DNA of 64,000 bases from Vibrio marisflavi CECT 7928 (GTDB taxonomy: Bacteria > Pseudomonadota > Gammaproteobacteria > Enterobacterales > Vibrionaceae), in NCBI RefSeq assembly GCF_921294215.1, contig NZ_CAKLDM010000002.1:1984001-2048000 (forward strand). The letters are read 5' to 3'. Under the pieces are notes generated by a model. The model did not search any database. It had not been told where the DNA came from and saw only the letters and a program-made list of their open reading frames with translations. Shown here in pieces: positions 10,016-21,242 of the stretch. How positions within the stretch are numbered: the stretch's first letter is position 1; the number at the start of each line of letters is the position of its first letter. The position numbers and the translations under genes are program-made.

Positions 10016-10049
10016 CAATTTGAGGGTTGTCACCAATATGTTATGACAA
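10012..10049 (+). promoter_or_regulatory. Possible mltD promoter with an inverted repeat
   Basis: TTGACA (10012-10017) is followed 19 bases later by TATGTT (10037-10042), a usable but slightly wide sigma-70 pair whose -35 overlaps the last codons of gloB. An inverted repeat TTGTCA (10028-10033)/TGACAA (10044-10049) straddles the -10. No regulator is assigned. Confidence 0.4.
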
Positions 10050-10085
10050 GTATTATCAGCAGCCGTGTCAAAAAAGGGCTGTGTA

Positions 10086-11684
10086 ATGCGAGTAAAATAC
10101 AGCTGGGTTTTAGCTATGCTTCTATCGGGCTGTCAGCTAACCCAGTCAACTGATCAAAATCTACCTGAGCAAACCAATAATCCACCCCAGTCTGTGAAAA
10201 AAGCGCACCCCGAAAGTGAAATCGCGCAAACTCCTTCTCAGTCTAGCTCCGTAGAAAACTCGCATAAAGTACAACACAAAGTTGCGAAGGTAACACCACA
10301 AACACAAAAAGATGTGTGGCATAGGATCGGTATGCAATTGCACATGCCGATCCCAAACAATCAGCTCGTCAACTATTATAGAACTTGGTACATCACACAC
10401 CCTAGCCACCTCAAGGTAGTTTCTGAACGAGCGGCTCCATTTTTGTACCTAATTACGAAAAAGATAGAGAAGCGCGGACTACCGTTGGAACTCGCCCTAC
10501 TTCCAGTAGTTGAAAGTGCTTTTGATCCATTTGCGTATTCACATGGTAGCGCTGCAGGTCTTTGGCAAATTGTCCCCGGAACTGGCAGAAGCCTAGGCCT
10601 TAAACGTAACTATTGGTACGACGGCCGTCGTGATGTGGACGCGGCAACTGATGCTGCTCTGGACTACCTCACTCAGCTAAACAAACGCTTCGATGGCAAT
10701 TGGTACAATACTATCGCTGCATATAATAGTGGCGGCGGGCGCGTTTCTTCTGCGATTCGTAAAAATAAACGATTAGGCAAACCGACTGATTTCTTCTCAC
10801 TGGATTTACCAAATGAAACCAGTGCTTACGTACCTAAACTACTTGCACTTGCTGACATCGTCGCGCATCAGAAAAAATATGGCGTACATATTCCACCAAT
10901 TGCCAACAAACCCGTTGTCGAGCTAGTTAACCCGAAGGAGCAGCTTGATCTCGCCATTGCTGCAAAGTATGCCAATATTTCAGTTAAAGAGCTTCAAGAG
11001 CTGAATCCAGCATACAACCAGTGGGCTACTGCTCCTGAAGGGCCGTATCAGCTTCTGCTGCCAATCAAATCTATCGCGAGATTTGAAAAAGAAGTAAAAG
11101 ACAACCCAGGCAGAGGAATGAAGCTAATTCGCTACAAAGTGAAATCTGGCGATGCATTAATTTCCTTGGCGAAGAAGTACAATACAACGCCAAAAGTCAT
11201 TCGAGTCGCTAACAATTTAACAGGTAACACAATTCGAGTGGGTCAATATTTGTTGATACCGACTTCAACGAAGAATGACCAAGTCTATGCGCTTAGCGCC
11301 TCCAATCGTTTAGCCAAGATTCAATCTGAGTCTCAAGGCAAATATAAGCTGACTCACACTGTTAAATCTGGCGACAGCTTGTGGAGTATCGCAAGAGAGA
11401 ACAAGGTGTCATATCGTTCTCTCGCGAAGTGGAACGGCATGGGCCCTAGAGACACATTACGTGTTGGTCAAAAGCTTGTAATTTGGAAAAAAGCGACCGA
11501 TGGCGCAATCATCCGAACTGTATTCTATAAAGTAAGATCCGGTGACACGATTGATGCTATTGCATACAAATTCAAAGTCAGTAGAAATGACATAGTGAAA
11601 TGGAATGGCCTTGCTAACCAAAAGTACATTCAGCCAGGCCAGAAGCTAAAACTGTATGTGGACGTGACGAAAGTAAGCGTTTAA
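10086..11684 (+). CDS. mltD: Membrane-bound lytic murein transglycosylase D
   Basis: MltD cleaves the MurNAc-GlcNAc bond of peptidoglycan with formation of 1,6-anhydro-MurNAc and works from the outer membrane. The start at ATG 10086 (GTG 10065 in frame is rejected) has AAGGG seven bases before it and gives a lipoprotein signal ending LLSGC at residues 11-15. The SLT domain has the catalytic Glu in PVVESAFDPFAYSHG, then AAGLWQIVPGTGR and TIAAYNSGGGRV. Three LysM domains follow (about residues 347-395, 418-464 and 472-525), each with the pattern V-SGD---IA---. The total of 532 residues is longer than the two-LysM E. coli enzyme (452 residues). Confidence 0.95.
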   Translation: MRVKYSWVLAMLLSGCQLTQSTDQNLPEQTNNPPQSVKKAHPESEIAQTPSQSSSVENSHKVQHKVAKVTPQTQKDVWHRIGMQLHMPIPNNQLVNYYRTWYITHPSHLKVVSERAAPFLYLITKKIEKRGLPLELALLPVVESAFDPFAYSHGSAAGLWQIVPGTGRSLGLKRNYWYDGRRDVDAATDAALDYLTQLNKRFDGNWYNTIAAYNSGGGRVSSAIRKNKRLGKPTDFFSLDLPNETSAYVPKLLALADIVAHQKKYGVHIPPIANKPVVELVNPKEQLDLAIAAKYANISVKELQELNPAYNQWATAPEGPYQLLLPIKSIARFEKEVKDNPGRGMKLIRYKVKSGDALISLAKKYNTTPKVIRVANNLTGNTIRVGQYLLIPTSTKNDQVYALSASNRLAKIQSESQGKYKLTHTVKSGDSLWSIARENKVSYRSLAKWNGMGPRDTLRVGQKLVIWKKATDGAIIRTVFYKVRSGDTIDAIAYKFKVSRNDIVKWNGLANQKYIQPGQKLKLYVDVTKVSV

Positions 11685-11708
11685 TTATCTAAGCTTTAAA
11701 CTATCATA

Positions 11709-11739
11709 TTGTGCTCGCAAATTGCGGGCACAATTTTTT
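11709..11739. terminator. Terminator after mltD
   Basis: A 12-bp stem with one G-T pair (arms 11709-11720 and 11722-11733) is followed by six T. The tight loop is bounded by CAAATTG. It lies between convergent mltD and the YafD-like gene. Confidence 0.88.
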
Positions 11740-11752
11740 GGGGAACACCAGC

Positions 11753-12604
11753 TCAATCAATCAAGCTAAAACTAGCAATGAGTGGATTATGGTCAGAGGC
11801 AGTGGTCACTGGGGAGTGCGCCTTATCAAGTATCAATCCTCTATAGAACAGGTGATCTAAAGGTAAGCCGTTTATAAACTGTCTACGGTTATCTGGGCTA
11901 AATTTTGCTTCTTCTACACCAATCTCATGCAAATTTCTCTTCAATACTTTTAATCGCCCAGCACTCCAGCTATTAAAATCCCCACCGATTAACACTGGAC
12001 CAGAGTGTTCATGTAAACGACTCACCAGCGTTTTAATTTGTTGCTGGTACTCTTTGGTTCCGTAGGTAAAGTTAATCGCGTGCAGATTTACAACTGCTAA
12101 TGTCTGCCCATTGGACAGTTTGTACAAACTAAATAGGCCAGATTTGGGTAACCGGATCCAAGGCTCTTTTTCAGTGTACGCACATGCAAACATTGGTGAG
12201 GAAGAAGAAAGGCTAAGTACACCAGCAGGGACCTTAAAGGCCTTAAAAGCATCAACCTGAATTGCAAATTTATCTTCGCTTTCTATCCAGTTTTCCAGCG
12301 CTGGAGTTAAGCTAGATTCTTGCAACAATACCAATTGCGCATCGGAACTGTAGCGCTGTAACGCACTGCGCCAGTTATCTCGGTTTTGCTTATATATGTT
12401 CCAGACTAAAACGTTGATTTTACCATTGCTATCAATCGGTCTCGATGACTTATTCTCGTAGCAAAAAATATGCTTTTCTACTTTAGCACCGTCGATTATA
12501 GACAAGGTTGGCGCACCGGGGAGATCAAATACCAGTGAGTAACCAGTCACTACAGAAGCAGACACTGCAGTGATCACTCCCAAAATCTTAGTCTTTTTCT
12601 TCAT
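11753..12604 (-). CDS. Endonuclease/exonuclease/phosphatase family protein, YafD-like
   Basis: A 283-residue protein with an N-terminal hydrophobic segment (about residues 8-28; a signal peptide or anchor) and a single endonuclease/exonuclease/phosphatase domain. The fold's motifs are present: INVLVWNIYKQNR (Asn), LVLLQES (catalytic Glu), VVNLHAINF, LIGGDFNSWS (Asp and Asn) and TASDHNPLIASF (Asp-His). It corresponds to YafD of E. coli, whose biological substrate is unsettled. It lies 53 bases downstream of glnB and may be read from the same transcript. Confidence 0.85.
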   Translation of the reverse strand: MKKKTKILGVITAVSASVVTGYSLVFDLPGAPTLSIIDGAKVEKHIFCYENKSSRPIDSNGKINVLVWNIYKQNRDNWRSALQRYSSDAQLVLLQESSLTPALENWIESEDKFAIQVDAFKAFKVPAGVLSLSSSSPMFACAYTEKEPWIRLPKSGLFSLYKLSNGQTLAVVNLHAINFTYGTKEYQQQIKTLVSRLHEHSGPVLIGGDFNSWSAGRLKVLKRNLHEIGVEEAKFSPDNRRQFINGLPLDHLFYRGLILDKAHSPVTTASDHNPLIASFSLID

Positions 12605-12620
12605 ATGTTAATCTGAAGCT

Positions 12621-12650
12621 TAAGGGGCCAAAATACTCGCCCCTATTTTC
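12621..12650. terminator. Weak hairpin between glnB and the YafD-like gene
   Basis: GGGGC (12624-12628) and GCCCC (12639-12643) can pair around a 10-base loop. On the minus strand the hairpin is followed by TTAAGC, so it is at best a leaky terminator after glnB. On the plus strand it is followed by TATTTT. Confidence 0.3.
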
Positions 12651-12657
12651 TATATAC

Positions 12658-13005
<348 letters not shown>

Positions 13006-13089
13006 TTATATATTAGCGAGTTAAATTCTGTATATTGGCTTCGCACTAATGCAAAAACCTTCAACACTTTCTTCTGAAGTTTGAGTCAG

Positions 13090-13404
13090 CTACTTTAGAC
13101 CTGCATAATACGCCGCTAGGTTTTTGATGTCCTGCTCAGACAATAAGCTGGCTTGCGCTTGCATCACATTAGATAAGCCACCGCTTCTTTGGTTGTTTTT
13201 ATAGGCGTTCATAGAACTTATCAAATACTGCTCATTCTGCCCCTTTAAGTTCGGATAGCCCGGAATGACAGCAATGCCATCCGTACCATGACATGCGCCA
13301 CATACTACCGCTTTTTTCTTTCCTTCCGCAGCATCACCCTTTGCCACTACCCCAACACTAAAAGTCAGCATGCCCAGTATCATCGCGTAAGTACAAATTC
13401 TCAT
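13090..13404 (-). CDS. Small periplasmic cytochrome c
   Basis: A 104-residue class I c-type cytochrome. Residues 1-21 are a signal peptide (hydrophobic, ending VVAKG), and haem is attached through CGACHG at about residues 35-40. The axial Met is probably in [11 protein letters not shown] near residue 80. Closing [10 protein letters not shown] is typical of the c4/c5-like small cytochromes. It probably shuttles electrons in the periplasm; the partner is unknown. It lies between tilS and glnB on the same strand, 36 bases after tilS. Confidence 0.88.
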   Translation of the reverse strand: MRICTYAMILGMLTFSVGVVAKGDAAEGKKKAVVCGACHGTDGIAVIPGYPNLKGQNEQYLISSMNAYKNNQRSGGLSNVMQAQASLLSEQDIKNLAAYYAGLK

Positions 13405-13439
13405 AACCTTTCCCTGCTAGCTAATCGCAAATTTCAGTT

Positions 13440-14768
13440 TCACACAGATTGAACGTCGTTGTCCCATATGAGCTCACACTCTTGGCCATAAAAAGCTCTA
13501 TCCACGAACAGCCCTGCAACCGCAACAACTTGGCCGTCGCACATTAATATTGGTGTTCTTCGCCTCAGCCAGCTCGGTACTTTGTACTCTTGGAATAGCT
13601 TTTTGAGCTTGCGGCTGTGGTTTCGTTCCAAAGGATGAGCGGAAAGCCCTTCTGGATTAAAAGTCACTAAGAGTGAGCCTTTCTTCTCTTCTGGTATAGC
13701 TATATTCCCACTAGTGAAGCTTTGCTTTAGTGTTAGCGAGCCCAAAGAATCAGGGAGATCAACGGTCGTATTGAGTTCTATTGGAGTTTGCCAATCAGAT
13801 ATATCTTCTGCGCTCTTAAGGATATATAGCTTGTTGTTAAAACGACGAAACTGCGCATCAGAAGTATTCAATTGTGGGTTTGCATCTGCAGCTGCCATCG
13901 CAACTTCCAACCACAACTTACTGAGCTGAACTTGACTGGGCATCAAAAAGCCACAGCGCCTCGTCCACATTCTTAACAGTTGGTTTCTTGCTCTTTCACT
14001 GTACTCATCTAAGCCTTCAATCTCGATACTGTTGTCAGAGTCTACCAACAAGTTCAATGGCTGTGTTAGCAGTTCATCGAGCAAAGCTTCTTGCTCTGCG
14101 CAATGTTGGGCACTACGACGAATCGCTTGTGGAAATGATGGCCAACGCTCACCGAGTAATGGCGTTACTCGGTGGCGGATAAAGTTCCTGTCAAAACGTG
14201 TATCCAGGTTACTTTCGTCGTCAACCCAGTGAAGCTTACGTTCAGCTGCATATTCTTCGACCTGTTTTCTAGAAATATCCAGCATAGGACGTACGATAAT
14301 ACCTTGGCCAAAAGGTTTCACTTCAGGCATCGCAGCAAGACCTTTAGGGCCACTTCCCCTTTTCAAGGCTAGAAGGAAAGTTTCGACTTGGTCATCCGCA
14401 TGCTGCCCCGTCAGCAAAACATCGCCAGCATCGATATATTTCTGTAGTGCATGATAACGGCCATCGCGTGCCAGCTTTTCCAAACTATCACCACTCGAAA
14501 TATCGAGTGTAAGGTTTTCTATATAGAGCGGCACTTGGTACTCATCACACCAAATTTGACATTTATCAGCCCAAGCAGCAGCATTCTTACTTAGTCCATG
14601 GTTAACATGAACCGCGATACAGTTAACTCTTTGCTTGTCTCGAAACTCGGCCAGTAGATCTAACATGACTCGGGAATCAATTCCGCCACTCAATGCCAAT
14701 ACAAGTTTTGGTTTACTGCCTACCAGCTTTACTAATTTGCCAGCAAATGCTGGATATAAATCACTCAT
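13440..14768 (-). CDS. tilS: tRNA(Ile)-lysidine synthetase
   Basis: TilS adds lysine to C34 of the tRNA-Ile CAU anticodon, making lysidine and changing its specificity from Met to Ile; it is essential. The protein of about 442 residues has the N-type ATP-pyrophosphatase P-loop LALSGGIDSRVMLDLL, HVNHGLSKNAAAWADKC, TGQHADDQVETFLLALKRG and RPMLDISRKQVEEYA. The C-terminal tRNA-binding domain follows, with LKKLFQEYKVPSWLRRRTP. I start at ATG 14768, preceded by GGAAAG; the frame extends to a TTG at 14780 that adds four residues without family support. Confidence 0.95.
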   Translation of the reverse strand: MSDLYPAFAGKLVKLVGSKPKLVLALSGGIDSRVMLDLLAEFRDKQRVNCIAVHVNHGLSKNAAAWADKCQIWCDEYQVPLYIENLTLDISSGDSLEKLARDGRYHALQKYIDAGDVLLTGQHADDQVETFLLALKRGSGPKGLAAMPEVKPFGQGIIVRPMLDISRKQVEEYAAERKLHWVDDESNLDTRFDRNFIRHRVTPLLGERWPSFPQAIRRSAQHCAEQEALLDELLTQPLNLLVDSDNSIEIEGLDEYSERARNQLLRMWTRRCGFLMPSQVQLSKLWLEVAMAAADANPQLNTSDAQFRRFNNKLYILKSAEDISDWQTPIELNTTVDLPDSLGSLTLKQSFTSGNIAIPEEKKGSLLVTFNPEGLSAHPLERNHSRKLKKLFQEYKVPSWLRRRTPILMCDGQVVAVAGLFVDRAFYGQECELIWDNDVQSV

Positions 14769-14823
14769 CACTTTCCACAACGCCTATGGCCTGCTGACAA
14801 TATTATGGTAGTTCTAGAAAAAG

Positions 14824-14852
14824 AAAAAGGGCCGAACTAAGTCGACCCTTTT
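14824..14852 (-). terminator. Terminator after accA
   Basis: On the minus strand AAAAGGG-TCGA pairs with TCG-CCCTTTTT around a short loop, followed by CTTTTTC. It lies directly downstream of accA and upstream of tilS, ending the fabZ-to-accA transcript. Confidence 0.75.
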
Positions 14853-14866
14853 ACACATGAAACTGT

Positions 14867-15826
14867 TTAGCAGTAACCGTAGCTCATTAGGCGCTGATAG
14901 CGACGTTCTTGAAGTGCATCACGAGTTAGAGTGTCTAACTCTTTCAGCTGAGCAAGAAGCGTCTTCTTCATGTTTTCTGCCATAAGCTTGTAGTCACGGT
15001 GAGCACCACCTAATGGCTCTTCGATGATTTCATCGATAAGCTCTAACTCTTTTAGGCGAGTTGCTACAAGGCCCATCGCTTCTGCTGCTTGTGGCGCTTT
15101 TTCAGCATCACGCCATAAGATAGAAGCACAACCTTCTGGAGAAATTACCGAGTAAGTTGAATATTGCAGCATGTTAACGTAATCACCAACGCCAATCGCT
15201 AGTGCACCGCCAGAACCACCTTCACCGACAACGTTACAAATTACTGGAACCTTCAAACCGGACATTACTTTTAGGTTAGTCGCAATTGCTTCAGACTGAC
15301 CACGTTCTTCTGCGCCAACACCTGGGTACGCGCCAGCGGTATCGATGAACGTAATGATTGGCATGTTAAAACGCTCAGCCATTTGCATTAAACGTAGCGC
15401 TTTACGGTAACCTTCAGGCTTTGGCATACCAAAATTACGTTTTACTTTTTCTTTGGTTTCACGGCCTTTTTGATGACCAATGACCATTACTGGGCGCCCT
15501 TCCAAGCGTGCAATACCACCTACGATTGCTTTATCGTCAGCAAAATGACGGTCGCCAGCAAGCTCATCAAATTCAGTAAATACGTTTTCAATGTAATCTA
15601 GGGTATATGGGCGTTGTGGGTGACGAGCTAATTGAGCTGTTTCCCACGCTCCTAAATCACTAAAAATTTTCTTTTTTAGCTCTAAGCTTTTCTTTTCAAG
15701 CTGCTCGATTTCCTTGTCTAGATCAATTGCAGCTTCTCCACCATGGCGAGATACGCCTCGAAGAGCTTCAATTTTTGCTTCAAGTTCTGCAATTGGCTTT
15801 TCAAATTCTAGAAAGTTTAGGCTCAT
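14867..15826 (-). CDS. accA: Acetyl-CoA carboxylase carboxyltransferase subunit alpha
   Basis: AccA pairs with AccD to transfer the carboxyl group from biotin carboxyl carrier protein to acetyl-CoA, giving malonyl-CoA for fatty acid synthesis. The 319-residue protein is typical in length. A helical N-terminus [17 protein letters not shown] is followed by the crotonase-fold core with [37 protein letters not shown] and [15 protein letters not shown], the oxyanion-hole glycines. It follows dnaE by 37 bases, the same linkage as in E. coli. Confidence 0.97.
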   Translation of the reverse strand: MSLNFLEFEKPIAELEAKIEALRGVSRHGGEAAIDLDKEIEQLEKKSLELKKKIFSDLGAWETAQLARHPQRPYTLDYIENVFTEFDELAGDRHFADDKAIVGGIARLEGRPVMVIGHQKGRETKEKVKRNFGMPKPEGYRKALRLMQMAERFNMPIITFIDTAGAYPGVGAEERGQSEAIATNLKVMSGLKVPVICNVVGEGGSGGALAIGVGDYVNMLQYSTYSVISPEGCASILWRDAEKAPQAAEAMGLVATRLKELELIDEIIEEPLGGAHRDYKLMAENMKKTLLAQLKELDTLTRDALQERRYQRLMSYGYC

Positions 15827-15863
15827 TTATCGATCCTTTTCTGCTCGACTGCTTTGTCGAGAA

Positions 15864-18800
15864 TCAGTTAAATTCGAGTTCTACTTGGTTTTTACCTAGT
15901 AGTTGTTTTAATTCATCCAGCAACGCGTCACTTGGCGTTACTCTCCATTCCGTTCCTAACGTTAACTTCGCTCTTGCATCGGAACGTTGGTAATAGACAT
16001 TAACAGGCACTGAACCCGCTCTGTGGGGTTCCAGTATTTGACCAAAACGTTCAAAGAAGTGGCTGTCAATCTGGGAGTGATTGATCGATATCGACAATCC
16101 TCGGATGTATTTTTCACGTGCGTTTCCGAGATCCATAACCTCGCGCGCGGACATTTTAAGGCCACCATTGAAATCATCAAAGCTGACCTGTCCTGAAACG
16201 ACTAGGATTCTATCCTTTTCTAACAGCTCTGCATACCTTTCTAACGCATCTGAGAACAACATTACTTCCATTCGGCCCGATCTATCGTCCAAAGTCATTA
16301 AGCCAATACGCGTTCCACGCTTGGTGGTCATGACTCTAGCCGCTATAACGAGGCCAGCAACTGTAACGCTTTGGTCTCTTCTCGTAGGTGTTGCATCTTT
16401 TAATCGACAGCTAGTGTAGTGACTCAGTTCCTTGATATATTCATTTATCGGATGCCCGGTTAAATAGAGGCCAAGTGTATCCCTCTCACCCTCTAACCAT
16501 ACTCTTTCTGGCCAAGGCTCAACTTGGGCATATTTATTTTCTACTTCTTCTGGCGCTTCAGTGAGAACACCGAACATATCAGCTTGCCCAAAAGCCTCTG
16601 CTTGGTGATGCTGACTGGCTGCTTTTACCGCATCGTCAAGTGACGCCATCATCGCCGCGCGGTGAGGTCCAAGCCTATCTAGCGCTCCGGCATGTATCAG
16701 TTTTTCAATCACACGTTTATTGACTTTTTTCAGATCAATTCGAGCGCAAAAGTCAAACAAGTCTTTGAAATGACCGTCTTTGTTTCTAGCCTCTAAAATG
16801 GCATCAATTGGCCCTTCACCAACACCTTTCACAGCTCCAATACCGTACACAATAGCGCCTGTTTCATCGACGTTAAACCGGTATAGACCTTTATTAATAT
16901 CTGGTGGCAAAACCTTAAGCTTCATACGGAAACATTCATCGACCAAGCCAACAACTTTTTCAGTGTTATCCATATCAGCCGTCATTACCGCTGCCATAAA
17001 CTCTGCTGGATAGTGAGTTTTGAGCCATAAGGTTTGATAAGAAACCAATGCATAGGCGGCCGAGTGCGATTTGTTAAATCCGTAACCGGCGAACTTTTCT
17101 ACCAAGTCAAAGATTTTCATGGCAAGCTCGCCATCTACACCATTTTGAATGGCACCTTCTTCAAAAATGGCACGCTGTTTCGCCATTTCCTCTGGTTTTT
17201 TCTTACCCATTGCTCGGCGAAGCATATCTGCACCACCTAGCGTATAACCCGCCAAGATCTGTGCAATCTGCATCACCTGCTCTTGATACAGAATAATGCC
17301 GTAAGTTGGGTCTAGTGTATCTTTCAGCGATTCATGCTGCCAAGTTTCGTCGGGATAGGAAACAGGCTCTCGGCCATGCTTACGGTCGATGAAGTTATCT
17401 ACCATGCCCGACTGGAGCGGTCCAGGGCGGAATAACGCCACCAAGGCGATAATATCTTCAAAACAGTCAGGTTGAAGGCGTTTTACAAGCTCTTTCATTC
17501 CTCGGGATTCGAGCTGGAACACCGCGGTTGTCTCTGAGTTTTGCAGTAATTTAAATGATTTCGCATCATCAAGAGGAATAGACTCGATGCGAAGAGCTTC
17601 TTTCCCTTCTTTTGCCAATCTCGGGTTGATTAAGCCTAGCGCCCAATCAATGATAGTCAGCGTCCTAAGACCAAGGAAATCAAACTTAACCAGACCAGCG
17701 GTTTCTACATCGTTTTTGTCAAACTGTGTGACCGGGAAATGTCCTTCAGCATCAGCGTAGATTGGCGCAAAGTCAGTAATAGTGGTTGGAGAGATTACGA
17801 CCCCACCAGCATGCTTACCTGCATTTCGAGTACACCCTTCCAGAATCCGACACATATCGATGAGCTCTTTTACTTCCTCATCATTGTCGTATAGCTCTGG
17901 TAAAGCAGGCTCTGCTTTAAACGCTTTTTCCAACGTCATACCCGGATCAGGCGGGACAAGTTTTGAAATACGATCAACAAAGCCAAAAGGATGTCCGAGA
18001 ACTCGGCCTACATCTCGAATAACCGCCTTTGCAGCCATGGTACCGAAAGTAATGATCTGAGAAACTGCATCACGGCCATACATTTCTGCAACGTGATCGA
18101 TTACTAAATCACGCTTATCCATACAGAAGTCGATATCAAAATCGGGCATGGATACACGTTCTGGATTCAAAAATCGCTCGAATAGCAAATCGTATTCTAG
18201 TGGGTCGAGATCTGTAATTTGCAGTGCGTAAGCGACCAGCGAGCCAGCACCTGATCCCCTACCAGGTCCAACCGGTATGTCGTTGTCCTTTGACCACTGG
18301 ATAAATTCCATAACGATAAGGAAATAACCGGGGAAACCCATTTGGTTGATAACGTCTAGTTCGATTTGCAATCGGTCATCATATTCTGGGCGGCGAGTAG
18401 ATCGTTCTTCCGGTTCAGGGAAAAGGAACTCGAGCCTTTCTTCTAAGCCTTCTTGTGATTTTTTCACCAGAAAGTCTTCTATTTTCATTCCTTCAGTTGG
18501 AAAGTTCGGAAGGAAGTATTCACCAAGTCGTACTGTGACATTGCATCGCTTAGCGATTTCGACACTATTTTCTAGCGCTTCTGGAATATCAGAAAATAGC
18601 TCGCACATCTCCTGCTCACTGCGCAGGTATTGTTGATCAGAATAATTTTTAGGACGTCTAGGATCATCAAGCGTATAACCATCATGAATAGCGACCCGAA
18701 TTTCATGTGCATCGAATAATTCTTTGCTTGGTAGCACCACATCGTTTGTTGCAACAACAGGTAGCTCAAGTTGTTCTGCAAGCTCTAAAGCAAAATGCAA

Positions 18801-19343
18801 ATAGCTTTCTTCGTCAGGTCTACCTGTCCTTGTGAGCTCCAAATAAAAACGGTCTGGAAAATAGGTCGTGTAAAAGTCACTACATTGTTTTACTAACGGC
18901 TGGTTACCTTTTAGCAAAGCTTTGCCAATATCACCATTTTTTCCGCCAGACAGAATAATCAAGCCTTGATTAAGTTCAGCTAGCCAATTTTTATCAATAA
19001 CGGGCTTGTGCTGAACATGACCACGTAAATAGGCTTTAGAAATCAGTAAAGTTAGGTTTTTATAACCTTCATTGTCGGCTGCCAGTACCGTAATTTGAGT
19101 GAGCTCTTCGCCAAACTCTTCTGATTGCATCGCAAAGTCAGCACCAATGATAGGCTTGATACCATTGTTATGTGCAGCGCCATAAAATTTCACTAGACCA
19201 CATAGGTTTGTGAAATCTGTCAACGCCATTGCTGGCATGCCCATTTCGGCTACTTTCTTTACCAACGGTGGAACTTTAGAAAGGCCATCAACCATTGAAA
19301 AATCGCTATGAACTTTTAAATGAATGAATTTTGGTTCTGACAT
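15864..19343 (-). CDS. dnaE: DNA polymerase III alpha subunit
   Basis: DnaE is the catalytic subunit of the replicative polymerase. At 1159 residues it has the length of the E. coli protein (1160). The N-terminal PHP domain begins [19 protein letters not shown]. The polymerase active site lies in [17 protein letters not shown] and [13 protein letters not shown], which carries the catalytic Asp residues (about 401-405). [21 protein letters not shown] is the fingers segment. A tandem helix-hairpin-helix and OB-fold ([18 protein letters not shown]) and a C-terminal tau-binding part complete it. It sits between rnhB and accA in the conserved block. Confidence 0.98.
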   Translation of the reverse strand: MSEPKFIHLKVHSDFSMVDGLSKVPPLVKKVAEMGMPAMALTDFTNLCGLVKFYGAAHNNGIKPIIGADFAMQSEEFGEELTQITVLAADNEGYKNLTLLISKAYLRGHVQHKPVIDKNWLAELNQGLIILSGGKNGDIGKALLKGNQPLVKQCSDFYTTYFPDRFYLELTRTGRPDEESYLHFALELAEQLELPVVATNDVVLPSKELFDAHEIRVAIHDGYTLDDPRRPKNYSDQQYLRSEQEMCELFSDIPEALENSVEIAKRCNVTVRLGEYFLPNFPTEGMKIEDFLVKKSQEGLEERLEFLFPEPEERSTRRPEYDDRLQIELDVINQMGFPGYFLIVMEFIQWSKDNDIPVGPGRGSGAGSLVAYALQITDLDPLEYDLLFERFLNPERVSMPDFDIDFCMDKRDLVIDHVAEMYGRDAVSQIITFGTMAAKAVIRDVGRVLGHPFGFVDRISKLVPPDPGMTLEKAFKAEPALPELYDNDEEVKELIDMCRILEGCTRNAGKHAGGVVISPTTITDFAPIYADAEGHFPVTQFDKNDVETAGLVKFDFLGLRTLTIIDWALGLINPRLAKEGKEALRIESIPLDDAKSFKLLQNSETTAVFQLESRGMKELVKRLQPDCFEDIIALVALFRPGPLQSGMVDNFIDRKHGREPVSYPDETWQHESLKDTLDPTYGIILYQEQVMQIAQILAGYTLGGADMLRRAMGKKKPEEMAKQRAIFEEGAIQNGVDGELAMKIFDLVEKFAGYGFNKSHSAAYALVSYQTLWLKTHYPAEFMAAVMTADMDNTEKVVGLVDECFRMKLKVLPPDINKGLYRFNVDETGAIVYGIGAVKGVGEGPIDAILEARNKDGHFKDLFDFCARIDLKKVNKRVIEKLIHAGALDRLGPHRAAMMASLDDAVKAASQHHQAEAFGQADMFGVLTEAPEEVENKYAQVEPWPERVWLEGERDTLGLYLTGHPINEYIKELSHYTSCRLKDATPTRRDQSVTVAGLVIAARVMTTKRGTRIGLMTLDDRSGRMEVMLFSDALERYAELLEKDRILVVSGQVSFDDFNGGLKMSAREVMDLGNAREKYIRGLSISINHSQIDSHFFERFGQILEPHRAGSVPVNVYYQRSDARAKLTLGTEWRVTPSDALLDELKQLLGKNQVELEFN

Positions 19344-19382
19344 AATTTAATTCCTGAGGGCTTAATCCAATGGCCGAAACTT

Positions 19383-20006
19383 TTAATTTTGTAGCAAGAC
19401 ACGTTGCACTGGCTTAAAGCTTTTGCGGTGCTGATCAATAACGCCGTGCTTTTCAATCGCCTCCAAGTGCGCTTTCGTTGGATATCCTTTGTGGTTAGCA
19501 AAACCAAACTCCGGATATTGCTTGTCCAACTCTAACATTTCTTGATCACGCACTACCTTTGCAAGAATAGAAGCGGCGCTAATCTCAGCAACTCTTAAAT
19601 CACCTTTCACGACAGCTTGAGCCTCCATGGAAAGGTTGGGAACCTTATTCCCATCTATAAGGCAAAAATCAGGTTGAACAGATAGCCCGTCAACTGCTCT
19701 TTGCATCGCAACCATAGTCGCTTGCAGGATATTCAATTCATCGATTTCACGTGCAGAACACCTTCCAATAGACCAAGCCAGTGCTTTTTCTTTTATCTCA
19801 GGAAACAGTGCTAAACGTTTTTTCTCAGAAAGTTTTTTGGAATCTGTCAGTCCCTCAATTGGGTTGTCAGGATCAAGAATTACTGCTGCGGTGACCACAT
19901 CACCTACCAGTGGACCGCGACCAACTTCATCTACGCCTGCAATACGTTCCATTCCCGCAGGGTACTCAAATGGTGGGAGTTCTTGAGTTGCTGTTTTCTT
20001 TGGCAT
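19383..20006 (-). CDS. rnhB: Ribonuclease HII
   Basis: RNase HII incises at single ribonucleotides misincorporated in DNA. The 207-residue protein has the DEDD acids in [20 protein letters not shown] (Asp and Glu), [10 protein letters not shown] (Asp) and [14 protein letters not shown] (Asp), and ends with the SFKPVQRVL segment of the family. It starts six bases after the lpxB stop, so the two are tightly coupled. Confidence 0.97.
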   Translation of the reverse strand: MPKKTATQELPPFEYPAGMERIAGVDEVGRGPLVGDVVTAAVILDPDNPIEGLTDSKKLSEKKRLALFPEIKEKALAWSIGRCSAREIDELNILQATMVAMQRAVDGLSVQPDFCLIDGNKVPNLSMEAQAVVKGDLRVAEISAASILAKVVRDQEMLELDKQYPEFGFANHKGYPTKAHLEAIEKHGVIDQHRKSFKPVQRVLLQN

Positions 20007-20012
20007 ATTTAT

Positions 20013-21152
20013 TTATCGACTGATTAGGTTCAATACTGCGTTTGCAGCTTGCTGATCCGCACCTTTGCGTATCCAATGGTGCATTTCGGTGAATTTATCT
20101 ATTACGGCTTGATTGTCAGAATCTAGAAGTCGCAGTACCTCTCCACTTAAGTTTTCTGGCGTGCACTCTTCTAGCAAATACTCTTTTACCAACTCTTGGT
20201 CGGACAGTATATTCGGCAATGATACATACTTGGTTTTCACCAATCTCTTGGCGAGAAATGCCGTGATTGAATTGACTCTATAGCCCACAACCATCGGCCT
20301 CTTCAATAGCATACACTCTAGCGCCACTGTTCCAGAGGCAAGCATGACGACATCAGCGGCAGCAATTACGTTGTGCGCAGTATCATCCACAAGTTGAAAA
20401 TCTAATTCTGGTGCAAGCTCACGCCATACAGTTTCAAATTGCTCTCTTCGTTTCGAGTTCACCAATGCAACAACAAAACCAACATCAGGGCTGTGAGTAT
20501 GAATCGTTTTACAGGCTTCTATAAAGGGCTCACAAAGCATCTTGAGTTCGCTTCCCCGACTTCCGGGCAACACCGCCAACCAAGTTTTGTCTTGCTCTAA
20601 GCCCAACAGCTCACGAGCTTGCTGTTTATCTGTGTGCAAAGGGATCTTATCGGCGAGCGTATGACCTATGAACTCACATGGCACATTAAACTTGTCGTAA
20701 AACGCTTTTTCAAATGGTAGGAAAGCTAACACCAAATTGGTTGCCGCTTCTATGGAAAAGATTCTCTTTTGGCGCCAAGCCCAAACTGAAGGGCTAACAT
20801 AGTGGACAGTTTTTATACCTGAGTCTTTTAAGCTACGCTCTAAGCGCAAGTTAAAGTCAGGGGCATCGATACCAACAAAAACATCCGGTGGATTGTCAGT
20901 GAAATACTCTACTAGCTGTTTTTTAACCTTAAGTAACCTTGGCAGACGGCCAAGAACCTCGACCAACCCCATCACTGCAAGCTCTTCCATATTAAATAGA
21001 GACTTACAGCCCAGCGCCATCATTTTAGGACCACCAATGCCGACAAACTCTGCATCTGGGTGTTGTTGGCGAATAGCTTGGATTAACCCTTCACCTAGCG
21101 TGTCTCCAGACAACTCACCGACGACGATACCTATTGTTATTGGTTTATTCAT
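20013..21152 (-). CDS. lpxB: Lipid-A-disaccharide synthase
   Basis: LpxB is the peripheral membrane glycosyltransferase (family GT19) that joins UDP-2,3-diacylglucosamine and lipid X to form the lipid A disaccharide. The 379-residue protein opens IGIVVGELSGDTLGEGL. It contains GIDAPDFNLRLERSLK, VSPSVWAWRQKR, LPGSRGSELK and ASGTVALECMLLKRPMVVGY (donor binding). The frame extends upstream to a TTG at 21185, but ATG 21152 fits the family start. The 90-base gap to lpxA holds a terminator-like hairpin. Confidence 0.97.
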   Translation of the reverse strand: MNKPITIGIVVGELSGDTLGEGLIQAIRQQHPDAEFVGIGGPKMMALGCKSLFNMEELAVMGLVEVLGRLPRLLKVKKQLVEYFTDNPPDVFVGIDAPDFNLRLERSLKDSGIKTVHYVSPSVWAWRQKRIFSIEAATNLVLAFLPFEKAFYDKFNVPCEFIGHTLADKIPLHTDKQQARELLGLEQDKTWLAVLPGSRGSELKMLCEPFIEACKTIHTHSPDVGFVVALVNSKRREQFETVWRELAPELDFQLVDDTAHNVIAAADVVMLASGTVALECMLLKRPMVVGYRVNSITAFLAKRLVKTKYVSLPNILSDQELVKEYLLEECTPENLSGEVLRLLDSDNQAVIDKFTEMHHWIRKGADQQAANAVLNLISR

Positions 21153-21191
21153 GGGTTCCAATAGACTCCATTTAGTCAGTCCCAAGAAAAC

Positions 21192-21221
21192 AAAAAAGAC
21201 CGCAACCTAAGTAGCGATCTT
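21192..21221 (-). terminator. Terminator-like hairpin between lpxA and lpxB
   Basis: On the minus strand AAGATCGC pairs with GCGGTCTT (8 bp with one G-T pair, 10-base loop), followed by TTTTTTG. It lies inside what is usually one lpxA-lpxB operon, so it is either an attenuator or shows that lpxB is partly uncoupled. Confidence 0.75.
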
Positions 21222-21242
21222 CTTGCTTAGATTCATCACAGA

